This document shows, piece after piece, positions 47,164-58,460 of a stretch of 64,000 nucleotides of DNA. Below the pieces are notes generated by a model. The model was given only the letters and a program-made list of their open reading frames with translations, ran no database searches and was not told the DNA's origin. The DNA comes from Acanthococcus lagerstroemiae (taxonomy: Eukaryota > Arthropoda > Insecta > Hemiptera > Eriococcidae), in assembly GCA_031841125.1 (NCBI GenBank), contig CM063114.1:43979574-44043573 (forward strand), in the 5' to 3' direction. The translations under genes were made by a program, and so were the position numbers. Position 1 is the first letter of the stretch, and each line of letters starts with the position of its first letter.

Positions 47164-47328
47164 CATCGGCCGTGAAAATGGCGGATCGCAGATTATACTA
47201 TCGAACTTCCTAGACAGTGGGATATCAATGTCAAAATGATCCCTGGGTTGTGCGGTTTCGCCGAATATCTGGGCGTGCAAATTACCGAAACCGCGTTGAA
47301 GTTTCTGTAGCCCTGTTGAGTCTTCTTC
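47164..47328 (-). CDS. Candidate internal exon, methyltransferase-like DPPF motif
   Basis: On the minus strand a pyrimidine-rich tract ending gttggcacag precedes an open frame of exactly 55 codons (165 bases), which ends at ATG followed by gtgcgt, a reasonable donor. Both boundaries are phase 0. The peptide begins EEDSTGLQKLQRGF and ends with a FDIDIPLSRKFDSIICDPPF stretch and SRPM. A hydrophobic strand followed by (D/N)PP(F/Y) is motif IV of class I SAM-dependent N6-adenine or N2-guanine methyltransferases, where it contacts the target base. No partner exon was recognised on either side, and a 55-codon exon can arise by chance, so this is a candidate only. Orientation minus. Confidence 0.35.
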
Positions 47329-49789
47329 CTGTGCCAACGAAAAATTGTGGCGAAAGAAATTAGGTTGTAATTAGTTTCGCTTATTTGGTTTGTATTCTTT
47401 ATTTTCCGTTAGCTCTGCGCGCATTGCTGGTACCTCTATTTCCCGTACAGCTGTTCATGTCTCGTTTATTGTATGCAAGAATGTGCTTTACATATCGAAG
47501 GTATTTGTAACCGATAAATTGTTTTGCAACTGTGACAGATTTCGGCAGAGGTGTCAAAGCCTTCTGGTGGCCTAGTGATCGGGACACTTGAGGTCGGCGT
47601 GAACCCATTTCTGTAGAGAAAAGTTGAGACGATTTTAACTTCACGAAAAGAAGTCCCCACCTTCCCAATCTTTCCGATCAGTTTGTAGGATTCGCCACCG
47701 AGAATTCACGAGATTCTAGGAACAAAACAGATCTAAGATTTACTCCAGCTGATTCCTTACGTCTGTAGCTCTCCATCCGTGGGTATTCCCCTCCCCCTCC
47801 GCCCCTCGGATACCACTCGTATGAAATCGTTTTCAGTGGTTTGAAAATTGATATTTTCGAGCTTACAAAAGCCCACAAACATCAAGATATCGGGTGTGGG
47901 GTATTCGAAGATAGTTTTATTCTAATTGTGGTACCGGAGCGAGGTCAAGGATCAAAAATGTCGGAAAAGTGCAATATAGATGTTGGACTTTTTAGATCAC
48001 TGAATTCATTAATCAAATCTGGAAGATTCGTAAGAAGTTGTAACCGAGTATCGAACAATCTTAGCGAGTTATAAATAAGTTTGAATACGTCGTAATGAGT
48101 TGTAGCAAGTCTTGAAGGGAACTACTCAATTCTTGCACACTCTAAAATGCCCCTCCTAGAATTACTTCCTGATCAGCCGCTGCTCGTGTTGGAGGATATC
48201 CTGTGGACGAGTTATGGGAAACCGAGGAAGTTTGCCGGAAATATTCGAAATGTTTCATTCACTTCTTGTATCACATGATTAGTTACTGATAAGTATTTGG
48301 CAGCAGAAATATTACGCTGTTTTGCTCGATGAAAACAACACCATAGTGCAGCTCAGGTGCTGCAGGGTTCAAGGCTGTTCGACGAGTGGAATCAGCAGTC
48401 AAGAGTACGTGTATGTCGTTACGTGTCAAATTTAGATGTGCTGAGTACACCTGATGCAGACGTGCCCCGGCAATTGCTACAGCCTCGCGGCATCGGTCTC
48501 ATCTTCTTGCTACCATTGCCTTGTGCTAGTGGATTCAGAAAACTGCCTTGTGCTGGTGGATTCAGAGAGCTGACTATTGACTCTTAATCAATGTCATTTG
48601 AGAGGTGAACGATTTGTGTATACATATGAACATTCATTCGGTTTTCTTATTACTTTCCGGTAGACGTAGAACGTAGACTCGTTTTACCGTTTTGGAACCG
48701 GGTATGAAGTATGAACTTTCATTTGAACGCGACGTCACTGTAGTCTGTCGATAACGAGAGTCGATAAATTTGAAACGGAATTTTTTCCGACTCCATTATC
48801 GATTACCTCATCGGCGTGACTCGTTCGATGGCATTCATACCGAGCCGACTAGTCACGTGATTGAGAATCTTATGGCGCATTGGTGAAAAATCTTGCATTT
48901 TGAGAAAATTTTATTCGTTGGTGCTGAAAGACGTAAAGAGCGATTTTAAGATCGGAACTCTCTCGTCTGATTTCCCTGAGTCTACGATTATGGAAAAAGA
49001 AGAGGTCTAAATCGCCTTTCAACCTATCACTAGCTTAGTATGGTCTGAAACGTAAAATAGTGAATACAAGAATTGAAACTTGTCGGATTCCCCCCAAGTG
49101 AGATCTGTTGCATACTCCAAAAATGTAGTAAAATGGGGCTTCTAAGTCTATGTATACTGCCATCCATTAATATAGCCCTACGGGCAGGACATTTTTCAGT
49201 TCCATTGAGTTTTACGAATAAAGGAGATGATACCCTCGACCCGTTCCCCTACGTCCTTATATGTCCAGGGTTACTAGTCTCCAAGAATTCTCCTTTAACT
49301 GAAAAATATCCATGCGTCTTACGAAACTTGAATGCTTCCTCGAGTATTTCTGTGTTCCTCAATTCATAATCGTAATTTATTATTTCTTGTCCATTTTCTG
49401 TGATTGAACTATTAAATCTTCAAACAAAAAAGTAAGAAGTCCTGGTAAACTATCTTGTTATATACAAGGGAAATAGTTTTTTCGGGTTTTCAAAGGCTAT
49501 TTAAAAAGAAAGAAAAAGAAAAAAAGAAAAAAACGGTGACCAGTCGACTAATTCCGAATCTGGATGAAAAGTACGCGCGAAAAAGAAAAATGATTCGCTA
49601 CTCTGAGCGTCGGAAAACGCCAACCCTGCAAAATGAATGAAATATCTCCCTCTCATTGCCCAGTCCACTATATGAAAGGTGGAAGTGTACACTGGGGGGG
49701 GGCTTTCGTTATATTGACCAGAGAGCGTCGTTCTGTGGCCGTTTCACTTATGACGGTCCCCTAATTGGTACTACACGCCTTACCATCGC
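47329..49789. other. No gene seen
   Basis: 47,572-47,620 faintly resembles a tRNA-like head (ctggtggcctagtgatcggg) but the B box is poor. 49,073-49,369 is an open plus-strand frame of 98 codons with no recognised family. Confidence 0.45.
48518..48571 (+). repeat. 27-bp tandem duplication
   Basis: Two adjacent 27-base copies begin gccttgtgctagtggattca and gccttgtgctggtggattca. They differ at a few positions only. Confidence 0.85.
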
Positions 49790-50487
49790 ATGTAGAGATC
49801 AACTATCAGTAATACAAATATATATGAGAGATCGATATCTCAAGTCTCATGCCTGTCTTTTTGTGTTATCAGTAAGGAGACGAAGGTAGCTATCAGTAAT
49901 ATGTATTTATATCATAAATATACTGAGTCTAATGATCATCTTATGTCCAAAGTCTCGTGTCTACCTTATATGTGTCTCTGTGTTTTACCAACAATATATA
50001 GACAAGTCTCATGTCTGTCTCTGTGTCTTATTAGTAAGGATGGAGAATTTCATGTATCCTTGGTATCCTATCAGCAGGGAAGGAGAAGGTTGCTTATCTT
50101 TATCTGTTTCATGTCTATACCTTTATATCATATCAGTATGGTAGAAGGTGTACATTGGTAATATTTAGGGATGTCCTGAGTCGCATGTCCATTTTATGTC
50201 TTTGTTTTATCAGTAGGGAAGGAAAAGGTACTATTGGTAATATTTATATCGGGTACTTCCTGATTCTGATGTCTATCTTGTATTTTTATCTATGTCTTTA
50301 TAACTTTTATTAGCAGTACATAGACAAGTAGCGTGTGTCTTTATGCCTCGTTGGTAGGGAAAATTCATCTTGTCTTAATATCTATCAGTTAGGAAGGAGA
50401 AGGTAGCTATTAGTAATATTTATATCGGGTATGATCTTAGTCTCGATGTCTCTATGGATTATCAGCAGTAGTTATCTTTAATCTATA

Positions 50488-51350
50488 CTAGGGGGCTTCG
50501 CGCCTCGTCCGACCATCACAGTCCTCAGTGTTTGGTCTAAAACTTTTGTTCCTGAGTTGAGGTTTGCTTTGCGCTTCTTTTGCTCCCCCTTTATCAGCGG
50601 TCCTCAATCGTCCACCATGAATTCCCCCTTTCCATCCTTTCTTCATCACGAGCCTCCTCCTCCACCACGACCCCCTCGTTCACCACGGCCGCTGGCCGCC
50701 TCCACGGTCGTACTTCAATAGTCACAGCCCTCCTCAGCCACAAACTCCTCCTACTAGAGGCTTCAGTGCCCACGCTATGGTCTTTTACCCCCTGCGAACC
50801 CTTTCCTTCTGCACATCCGGGTAGGCCTTGTCCCCTAGACTTCCTCCTCACCTCTACAACCATCGACCACCACATCCGACCTCCACCAACTGGGCCTTAA
50901 TCTCTTTACATTACCCTGTCCATCGCTCCATGACTTTCTCCGTTCACAGCTTCTCCCCCATATGGCACCCTTCATTTATCCCTCCAATCATCACCTAGTC
51001 TCCCCCCGATCACCCTCTTCCACCCCGAGTGCTCTCCATTAGGACCACGTCCCCCGACTACCCCCACACCACTATGGCCTTCATTTCTGTTCACGTACCA
51101 TGACCACCCCGCCACCAGCCCCTCATGCACCACAACCATTTCTCTCCCTGGTCCCCTCTCTCACCAGGAACTTTCTCCTCCATCAGGTCCTCTTACTCAT
51201 CTTAACCCCCTGCCCCACCCAGAGCCTCCATCTCCGTCCACAACCCACGCCCCCACAGGGCCCTCCTCCCTCTTCAGGAGCTTCCTCCGCAACCATGAAC
51301 CCTCTCCTGAGGATAGGCTACCCCTGGAAATTTGAGCAATTAAGAGGCAG
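50488..51350 (-). mobile_element. Helitron-like non-autonomous element, copy 1
   Basis: Shares a continuous C/T-rich sequence with 54,949-56,275: ctaggggg at the edge, a gcttcgcgcctcgtcc block, cacagtcctcagtgtttggt, aacttttgttcctgagttga, agccacaaactcctcc, and gagcaattaag near the far edge. Read on the minus strand, the left edge is a GC-rich near-hairpin followed by CTAG and then a host T. This is the 3' end expected of a Helitron (hairpin, CTRR, insertion between A and T). There is no Rep/helicase gene. The other end is not resolved precisely and does not obviously start TC, so the class is inferred. Confidence 0.5.
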
Positions 51351-51977
51351 TTGGGGAGAAGGCGGCTATTAGTAATATTTTTATCTCAGGGATGTCCTCA
51401 GCCTCATGTCTATCTTGTGTATGTGTCTCATGTCTGTCTTTTTTATACTAGTAGGGAAGGTAAATTTCGTCTTGTCCTAATATCCTATTGGTAAGGAAGG
51501 AGGTAGCTATCGGTAATATTATATCGGATACTTGAGTCTTACGCCTGTCTTATATCTTCCTTTATTTTGTAAGTTCATGTCTGTCTTTATGCATTTTCAG
51601 TAATGGGAGAGAATTTAGTTATCAGTAATATACTTATTTCGTGTATTTTGTAAATCTCATACCCGTTGTACGTTTGTCACTTTGTCTATGTCTTTATGTG
51701 TAGGGAAAGAGAAGATAGCTAGTAGTATGTTGGATAAATCCTAAATTGTATGCCTATCCTATCTGTCTCTATGTCTTTACGTCTTAGACAAGTCTCATGT
51801 CCATCTTTATGTCTTATTGGAGGGAAGGTGAATTTCAACTTGTCTTAATGTCCTATCAGTAGTGAAGGGAAAAATAGTTGTCAGTAAAATTTATATTGGG
51901 TACTAACTTGAGTTTCACGTCCATCTTATGTCTGTCTCCATGTTGTAAGTCTCATGTCTGTTTTTATTTTCAGAAAT

Positions 51978-52065
51978 ATATGTGACCGTGCCCGAAGAAA
52001 GCGACCTTATGTCCGAAAATCTATTTTTGGGCATAAGGTCCCTTTCTTTGGGCACGGTCACATAT
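51978..52065. mobile_element. Hairpin MITE, 37-bp arms
   Basis: 51,978-52,014 (starting atatgtgaccgtgcccgaag) and 52,029-52,065 (ending gcacggtcacatat) are reverse complements with about three mismatches. The loop is only 14 bases. The element is inserted in the surrounding array. A strong cruciform or hairpin RNA is predicted from pairing. Confidence 0.85.
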
Positions 52066-53290
52066 GGGTGGGTAGCTATTACATAGTAATATTTATCACG
52101 TCTCTAGCCAATAGGCTGTACATAACATTGCAAACACACCCCCCCCCCCCCACACCCTAAAAACGTAAAATTCATCTCGAGGACGTCCTAAGTCTCATGT
52201 CCATCTTATGTCTATCTCTATGTTCGTATGTCTTATGAGTAAGGAAAGAGAAGGTACTGATCATATATCAGGTACATTGTAAGTTTCATATCTGTCTTAT
52301 ATCTTGACTCTGTGGCTTTATGTCTTACATCAGCAATACATAAACAAGTTTCATGTCTGTGTCTTGTTGGTAGGGAAGGAGAATTTTCTCTTATGCCAAT
52401 ATCCTGTCAGCTGGGAAGGAGGACGTAGCTATCAGTAATATTTATATTGAGTAGGTACCTAAATTTTATATCTATCTTATATTTGTCTCTATGTAGTAAG
52501 TCTCATATCCTTCTTATGTCAGTTTGTATATTTATTATCAGTAGAAAAGAAAAGTAGGTATCAGTAATATCTATATCTGGTATGTCTCAAGTCATGTGTC
52601 TTATCTTATCTGTTTCTGTGTTTTCGTGTCTTATCTGCAGTGCATAGAGAAATATTATGTCTGGCGACTGTCCTGTCCTCTTTCTGTGTCCTGCTGCAGT
52701 CCTTTTTTCTCAGATTTGCATTTTTATTTGAAATCGTCCTGCCTGATCACTTCCTATGTAGCACAATGCGAGCGTCTGACAAACGTCTTTTGCCTCCTGC
52801 ACTTCTGTATACATCTGGTGCATTTCCTTATCAATACCACATGCTTCTTCTTTTCTCCTCCTCCTCGTCCTCCTCCCTCGACCGACCAGGACATTCGTTT
52901 AGTTTTAGTTTGTTCTGCAAGTCAGGACAGTAGTTTAGTTCAGTTATAGGGCAGTTATATGTAGTTCGGCGTACATTACATTACAGTAATAGTTCAGTTA
53001 CAGCTCGGTCACAGCTATACAGTTTAGCTCTTGTATTAAGATCTGTTTGTACTATCGATCAATACGCCCATTTTTACCCGCAGTCTTATTGGTAGGGAAG
53101 GAGAATTTCAGGTTGTCTTAATATCCTATCAATTGGGAAGAAGGTAGCTATTAGTTTATATCGGGTACGCCCTAAATCTCGTGTTTATCTGGTATCTGTC
53201 TCTATGTCGTTGTTTTATCAGCAGTAGATAGACAAGTCTCATGTTTGGCTTTGTCTTTATCAGTAATGGAGGAGGAGGTTGCTGATCTGC

Positions 53291-54846
53291 TCTAGGATTT
53301 TTCAGATAGGCAACTCGCCGGGCGTTGTTTCCTACACAGAAGGAAGCGAATGTGGATTTAAAAAAAATATTTAGAGGAATGACTAAGGTGTCTGGAACAT
53401 GTGGGCCAGAAATCAACTCTCTGATTTTTTTTTAAGGCGCATTTTCACCTAATTCTCTTGAAATAAAGCAGAAGTCTCTCGGTTTGCTTGTTTAAAAATC
53501 CAAATAACTCACTTTATTTTTCACCCGACCCCCTGCAATTTGAAGAAACTAATGTTTTGGTGGAGATCTCTACCCTCCAAATAAACAGAATACATGGAGC
53601 TGGGACTTTCGGTATTCTGATGTGCCTGGGCTAAAGTGGAGCACATTTAAAATTAAAATAGACCAGGTGACCGGCTTCGCGCTCGGTTGTCAAAAACATG
53701 GTTTGTTGCTTATTCATTTTGCAAATTGACGAACAGAAGACGCACTTCGTGTACCGTTACTTCATCATCAGAAACGGCCCTTTCATATTATAATCGCGAT
53801 CGAAAACGATAAACGTTCGGACAAGACTGTAAATGCGGGCAGAACACCTATACACGAACGTAATATTTACATGAAATTGGAACCGCGCATAATGTGCACG
53901 CGTATTTAGGTACAGAGATATACAATTTAATTTTGTCGTTACTGAAAAATATCGCGAGCTTTACTGACATCACAAATGCGTCATTCGGTCAGGTGTTTTT
54001 ACCGGCCGAAGGTTGCGCTTCGCGCGGAAAAATTCGAAAAACCAAAAATTTTAGCCGAAAATACCGATTGACCGAAATATGATAATCGACAACAATCGGG
54101 TCATTCCGAAGCCGGCACAGTTAACGAGGCTCGAAAGAATTTTTGTTGTGGTCCAAGTACGCTGTTCATAAACATACATGTTTTCAGGTACGGAGACTGG
54201 TCATAACTCAATTAAAAACGTACACAATCGGCGTAAAATCACAATTACGTCGATTTGATAATTTTTTTTTAAACTTCGTTTTTCTCATGAACTACTGCGT
54301 GTATTTTAAGAACTATACGCACAGCCGATCCGATCAAGGTTAATTATACTATCGGTCCGATAACTTCCGGTACCCGATGGGTTTCTTCGTGCGAAGAAAA
54401 TCGGCCAGAAAAACTCGATTCCCCGGACAGTATAGGTGCAAAAAAAAAAAAAAAATGTACACAAAAACAAAAATACTACCGACGTCACATCGCGGCCGCT
54501 AATTTGCACTTTCGTGCTTCGTATGATTTATTACACACGTATATACTCGAAAAAGAGGAATTCGGTAAAAACCGATGATCAGTTCGTTTATGCTATGCAG
54601 AGGATGTTCGGGTATTGGTATTCCGTATTATGTATGTACACCAATTCTACATTACGAGTGAGGTAATTATACAACACGTGCGTCCGTGCATAAGAAACAA
54701 TACGGATACTTTACTCGGAATTCAAGGGTCAAATAAGGCGTAATTTTGGCGCGCCGCTTGTGTCAGCCGCGGGGGCAGTGATACTAAATTCCGTAAGAAT
54801 TGTACATTTTGTCATGGAAGTGTGAAATTCGGTGTTGGTGCTGAAA
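53291..54846. other. No gene seen
   Basis: 53,270-53,330 resembles 56,410-56,460 (gctgatctgc, tttttc, gataggcaac), a short dispersed phrase. 53,740-54,780 is CpG-richer but without a recognised frame. Confidence 0.45.
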
Positions 54847-54948
54847 GACATAAGCAGCGCCGGATTAACCATATGGCAAAACGGGCAAGTGCCCCGGGGC
54901 CCACGGCTAAACAGAGGCCCAACAAAAAATATATAAATATAATTTTAA

Positions 54949-56275
54949 CTAGGGGGCTTCGCCCCCTGGCCGCTTCGCGCCTCGTCCAACTGCCACAGTC
55001 CTCAGTGTTTGGTTTGAAACTTTTGTTCCTGAGTTGAAGGTTGCTTTGTGCTTCTTTTGCTCCTCCTCTATCAGCAGTCCTCAACCTTCCACCATGAACC
55101 CCCTTCCATCCTCTCTTTATCACGAGCTTCCTCCACCACGACCCCCCTCCTCCTCCTCCACCGCGACCCCCTCGTTGACCATAGTTGCTCTCCGCCTCCA
55201 CGGTCACACCTCAACAGTCGCAGCCTTCCTCAGCCACAAACTCCTCCCCCACAATGGCCATAGTCCTCCAGCTAGTCTCCCCCGATCACCCAATTCCACC
55301 ACAAGGGCCCTCAATTAGGACCACGTCCTTCGACCACCCCACACCACTATGGCCTTCATTTCTGTTCACGTACCACTTCCCCACCAAGACCTCCTCACCC
55401 ATCACTACGACCTCCTTAATGGTGGCCTTAGTCCGTCTCTACAGCCTTCCCCTTCCGCGGCTCCATCACCCTACGGCTTCCTCGCTCAACCACCACGAAG
55501 ATCCCCTGGTCCTCCAACCAGGAGCTTCCACCACCATGACCACCTCTCCCTTCAAGACTACCTGCCCGGGACCAGAACCTTCCGCACCATGGCCTTCATT
55601 GGCCTTCCCGGCCTCCTCTGTCACCAAGGACTTCCTCTTCTACCAGGACCTCTTACTCACCATTACCCTCCTCCCCACTCGAGGCCTTTACCTCCCTCTA
55701 CAGTCCCCGCTACCACCGTGGTTTTCCTCCCTTTTAGGAGCTCCCTCCTCTACCATGAGTACCTCTTACATCCCCAGGCCTTTATCTACCAAAATTTTAC
55801 TGCCCCTCTGGGATCCTCGCCCACCACTACCTCCTCCTTCCTCAATGGCCACCCTCTCCTACCAAGGATTTCCTCCGCCACAAGGACCTCTCACCCACCA
55901 CTACCCCCTGGGCTTCATCTCCCATCAGAGCCCCTGTCCTCACTATGGCCCTTCAACCCTCTTGAAGATCCCTGACCATCCACCCAGGAGCTCTCATAAC
56001 CATGACCACCCCTCCCCCGAGCGCCCTTCCCCCTCAAGACTCCACCCCGCCATCGGCCCCTCCCGCACCACGGCCATTTCTCTCCAAGGTCCCCTGTCTC
56101 ACCAAGGACTTTCTCCTTCACCAGGTCCTCTTACTCCCGCTCCACCCAGGGCCTTCATCTTCGTCCACAGCCCACGCCCCCACTGGGGCCCTCCTCCCTC
56201 TTCAGGAGCTCCCTTCTCAACCATGAACCCCCTCCTGAGGGTAGGCTACCCCTGGAAAATTGAGCAATTAAGGGG
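54949..56275 (-). mobile_element. Helitron-like non-autonomous element, copy 2, nested in hAT
   Basis: On the minus strand it ends with a perfect 6-bp-stem hairpin (plus-strand gggggcttcgccccc at 54,952-54,966), then CTAG, then a host T. The interior is strongly pyrimidine-rich on the plus strand and internally repetitive (caccatgacc, ctccctc, accaaggacttcctc themes). A plus-strand open frame of 392 codons at 55,185-56,363, rich in proline and serine, results from this composition and from scarcity of TA-rich stops; it has no recognised domain and I do not regard it as a gene. The far edge is shared with copy 1 up to gagcaattaag. Confidence 0.55.
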
Positions 56276-56604
56276 CTGGGTAGGCAACCTGCAACGACTT
56301 GCGATCTTGAAGATTATGGGTAATTATGTCATTTTATGTCTTTTTATGTCGGTTATGTATTAGAACTTGGAGATCTTTTATATTAGAACAGGTTATGTCC
56401 CCGAAAGTAGCTGATCTGCCCCTGCAATTTTTCGGATTTCTAGATAGGCAACCCGCAGTGCGTTTTTCCCCCGGAGGCGGCGGCGGCGGATTTTACTTTT
56501 TCAGTATATAGAGAGATTTAGGGAAATAGAAAAATAATAAAATTATTTATCGTTGTATATTAAATATCCGCCATTACACTTGTTGAGTGAATGAAGGAAG
56601 TCAA

Positions 56605-57786
56605 GAAACTCGTTGGCAGACTTCGTACCATGCGCCGCACATTCGCTGAATTTGGTTGGCTCGGCAGCTGCCGAATCCTGTGCTGCAGCTACTTCGTACT
56701 TTATGTTTGTAAATAAAGTGTACTCATTTTTAACAGCATCTACTCTTCGATATGATCTTCTTAAAAGTGAAATGCAGGACGTTGAAGCTGACAATCTTCA
56801 ATTATTATCTAAATATATTCCAGATACACGTTGGGCAGCAAGGTGGAATGCTGTGCGAGCACTTGAAATTTTATGGCATATTCCGGAAAGTGATTAAAAA
56901 AATTTCAACTAATAGCCGAGAGAAGGCGGATGTACGAGCCGAAGCTCGTGGTTTGTTGCTGATTTTTAATAAATTGGAGACTGGCATTTTAACTGTTTTC
57001 TGGTCAGATATTTTATCAACGTTTGATCGAGTGAATAAGTTTATACAAGGGACTGAAGTTGACCTACATGATGTTGTCTACCACTATGATGGTCTCATCA
57101 ACTATATCACCAGCCTACGAGATCGGTTTGACTTCTACGAGCAGCAAGGTCAATTATTATCAGGCTCTGAAGCATATAAAGGTGTCCAGAAACGAACGAT
57201 CAAACGAAGAGCAACAAGTAAGGACCGTGAAGGAGAAACAACTGTCAATGCCAGAGATAATTTCAGAGTCAACACTTTCCTCCCAACAATTGACAGAGTA
57301 ATCAACGAACTCACAAAACGGCGAGCAGCTTATACATCTTTGGTAGAAAAATTTGGGTGCCTAACTCGTTTTCTTGACCAATCAGCTGATGAATTGCGCG
57401 AAGCAGCAAAAAAACTCTTGCAAACTTTTCCTGATGATTTGGACAGTGATTTTGTTGAAGAGATTGTACATTCCCAGGGTTTTGTAAAAGCTCTCAAACT
57501 AGAGAATAACTGTCCTAGAGAATATTTGAAATTAATCAGAAATCGTTCTTCTACATTTCCCAATATGGATATAATTTTAAGAATATATTTATGTCTTTTT
57601 GTTTCTAATGCATCTGGTGAACGTTCATTTTCTGTTCTAAAACGCATAAAAAATTATTTAAGAAATGCACTTGGAGACGAAAGTTTATCGAACTACGCTT
57701 CATTTTTTATAAATAATGATTTATTGGATAATTTAGATATTGATAAATTGATAGACGAATTTGCAGTAGCCAAAACACGAAAGTAA
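56605..57786 (+). pseudogene. hAT transposase, 5'-truncated, one frameshift
   Basis: The first frame (56,613-56,880) reads PCAAHSLNLVGSAAAESC, then DTRWAARWNAVRALEI: the conserved C.(A)H.LNL and TRW..R motifs of the hAT RNase-H-like core. A one-base shift near 56,880 in an A run moves the reading to the frame that ends at 57,786. That frame carries EARGLLLIFNKLE and, near its C-terminus (residues about 284-330 of that 344-codon frame), NASGERSFSVLKRIKNYLR and SFFINNDLL, the hAT dimerisation domain. The BED finger and N-terminal catalytic aspartate are missing. The sequence resembles the hAT group often annotated as zinc finger MYM-type protein 1-like. The end is intact. Confidence 0.92.
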
Positions 57787-58189
57787 ATATTTAAAGTTTA
57801 TACTGTTATTCGTTTGCAAATGTTTGAAATATAAAAAAATTAAAATTTTGAAAAATGTGCATATTTTTTGATAAATTTTGGTAGAAAAAATTTTTTGTGG
57901 GGGGGGATGGGGAGAGGACCTATTATGTATTCTTCCCCGGGGTCTATGAAGGCTTCATCCGGCGCTGGACATAAGGACCAGTTTTAAGACTGGAGCACGC
58001 CTGTCAGATCTTGCTTGATTGAAGGAAGAACCATTATTCTGAGACCTCAGGTATTTTTTCACCTCCTGTTCCCATACTCATCGGATTTTGTTTCCATCTA
58101 CTGACTACCATCACTCTTTTTTTAGTTTTATTCATCTTTATTTCATAAATCTGGGTGCCCAGTTCTGGAAAATCGCTTATTTGCTGCTA

Positions 58190-58460
58190 GTTTATATGCT
58201 ATTAGTTCACTTGCTGCATCGCATATTCCCACAATCGCCATAACGGGGAACACCGGTGTTTTGTCTTTGGGTGAAAACAGCCATAAAGCTTAAAAGCTTC
58301 ACCGCTCGAAACCTAAAACAGAATATCAAAATTTCGATGAATACTTATTTATGAGACATAATTCACATCGCATTATTCCTTGGAAAGTCTACTGATAAGA
58401 GTACCGCAGAAAGTTGTACTTGGTTCAATTCAAAGAAATTCTACACTATTGAACTGAGAA
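58190..58460 (+). repeat. Dispersed repeat, copy 2, block R1
   Basis: Matches 18,540-18,820: shared phrases include ttgttttgtctt (here cggtgttttgtctttgg), aacctaaaacagaata, tatttatgagacataatt, attattccttggaaag, agagtaccgcagaaagttgt and caaagaaattctac. In this copy the alignment stops near 58,455, and R2 only resumes at about 62,279. Confidence 0.8.

Larger units (their letters stand above)
49790..53290 (+). repeat. Degenerate tandem array (gtagctatcagtaatattta theme)
   Basis: Three phrases alternate throughout: aagtctcatgtctgtcttta, tcttatcagtagggaaggag and gaaggtagctatcagtaata. At least a dozen occurrences of the last are visible, for example near 49,876, 50,219, 50,394, 51,356, 51,499, 52,417, 52,545 and 53,133. 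Spacing is irregular, from about 75 to 220 bases. The array is interrupted by a Helitron-like insertion (50,488-51,350) and a hairpin MITE (51,978-52,065), both younger than the array. The non-repetitive stretch 52,650-53,080 also breaks it. Confidence 0.8.
54855..57967 (+). mobile_element. hAT transposon, complete ends, broken transposase
   Basis: The left end reads cagcgccggattaa and the right end, reverse-complemented, reads cagcgccggatgaa. A further inverted block with ccccgggg lies about 40 bases inside the left end and 33 inside the right. The ends are flanked by a perfect 8-bp duplication. The interior holds a Helitron-like insertion (54,949-56,275) followed by a 5'-truncated hAT transposase gene on the plus strand. 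Total length 3,113 bp. The missing N-terminal coding part lies where the Helitron-like sequence and a short gap now are, so the copy is non-autonomous. Confidence 0.92.
54847..57975. repeat. 8-bp target-site duplication gacataag flanking a hAT element
   Basis: gacataag at 54,847-54,854 and again at 57,968-57,975, immediately outside the terminal inverted repeats of the element between them. An 8-bp duplication is diagnostic of hAT transposition. It is perfect, so the outer insertion is comparatively young or at least unrearranged at its ends. Confidence 0.9.

Noticed and set aside
47572..47620. Possible tRNA gene or SINE head
   Set aside because: There is an A-box-like ctggtggcctagtgatcggg but the B box is poor and no cloverleaf closes.
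55185..56363. The longest open frame in the window (392 codons, proline/serine-rich, plus strand)
   Set aside because: It lies in the pyrimidine-rich interior of a repeated element also present at 50,488-51,350. Stops are scarce because of base composition, it shows no domain, and a second frame is open over the same DNA.
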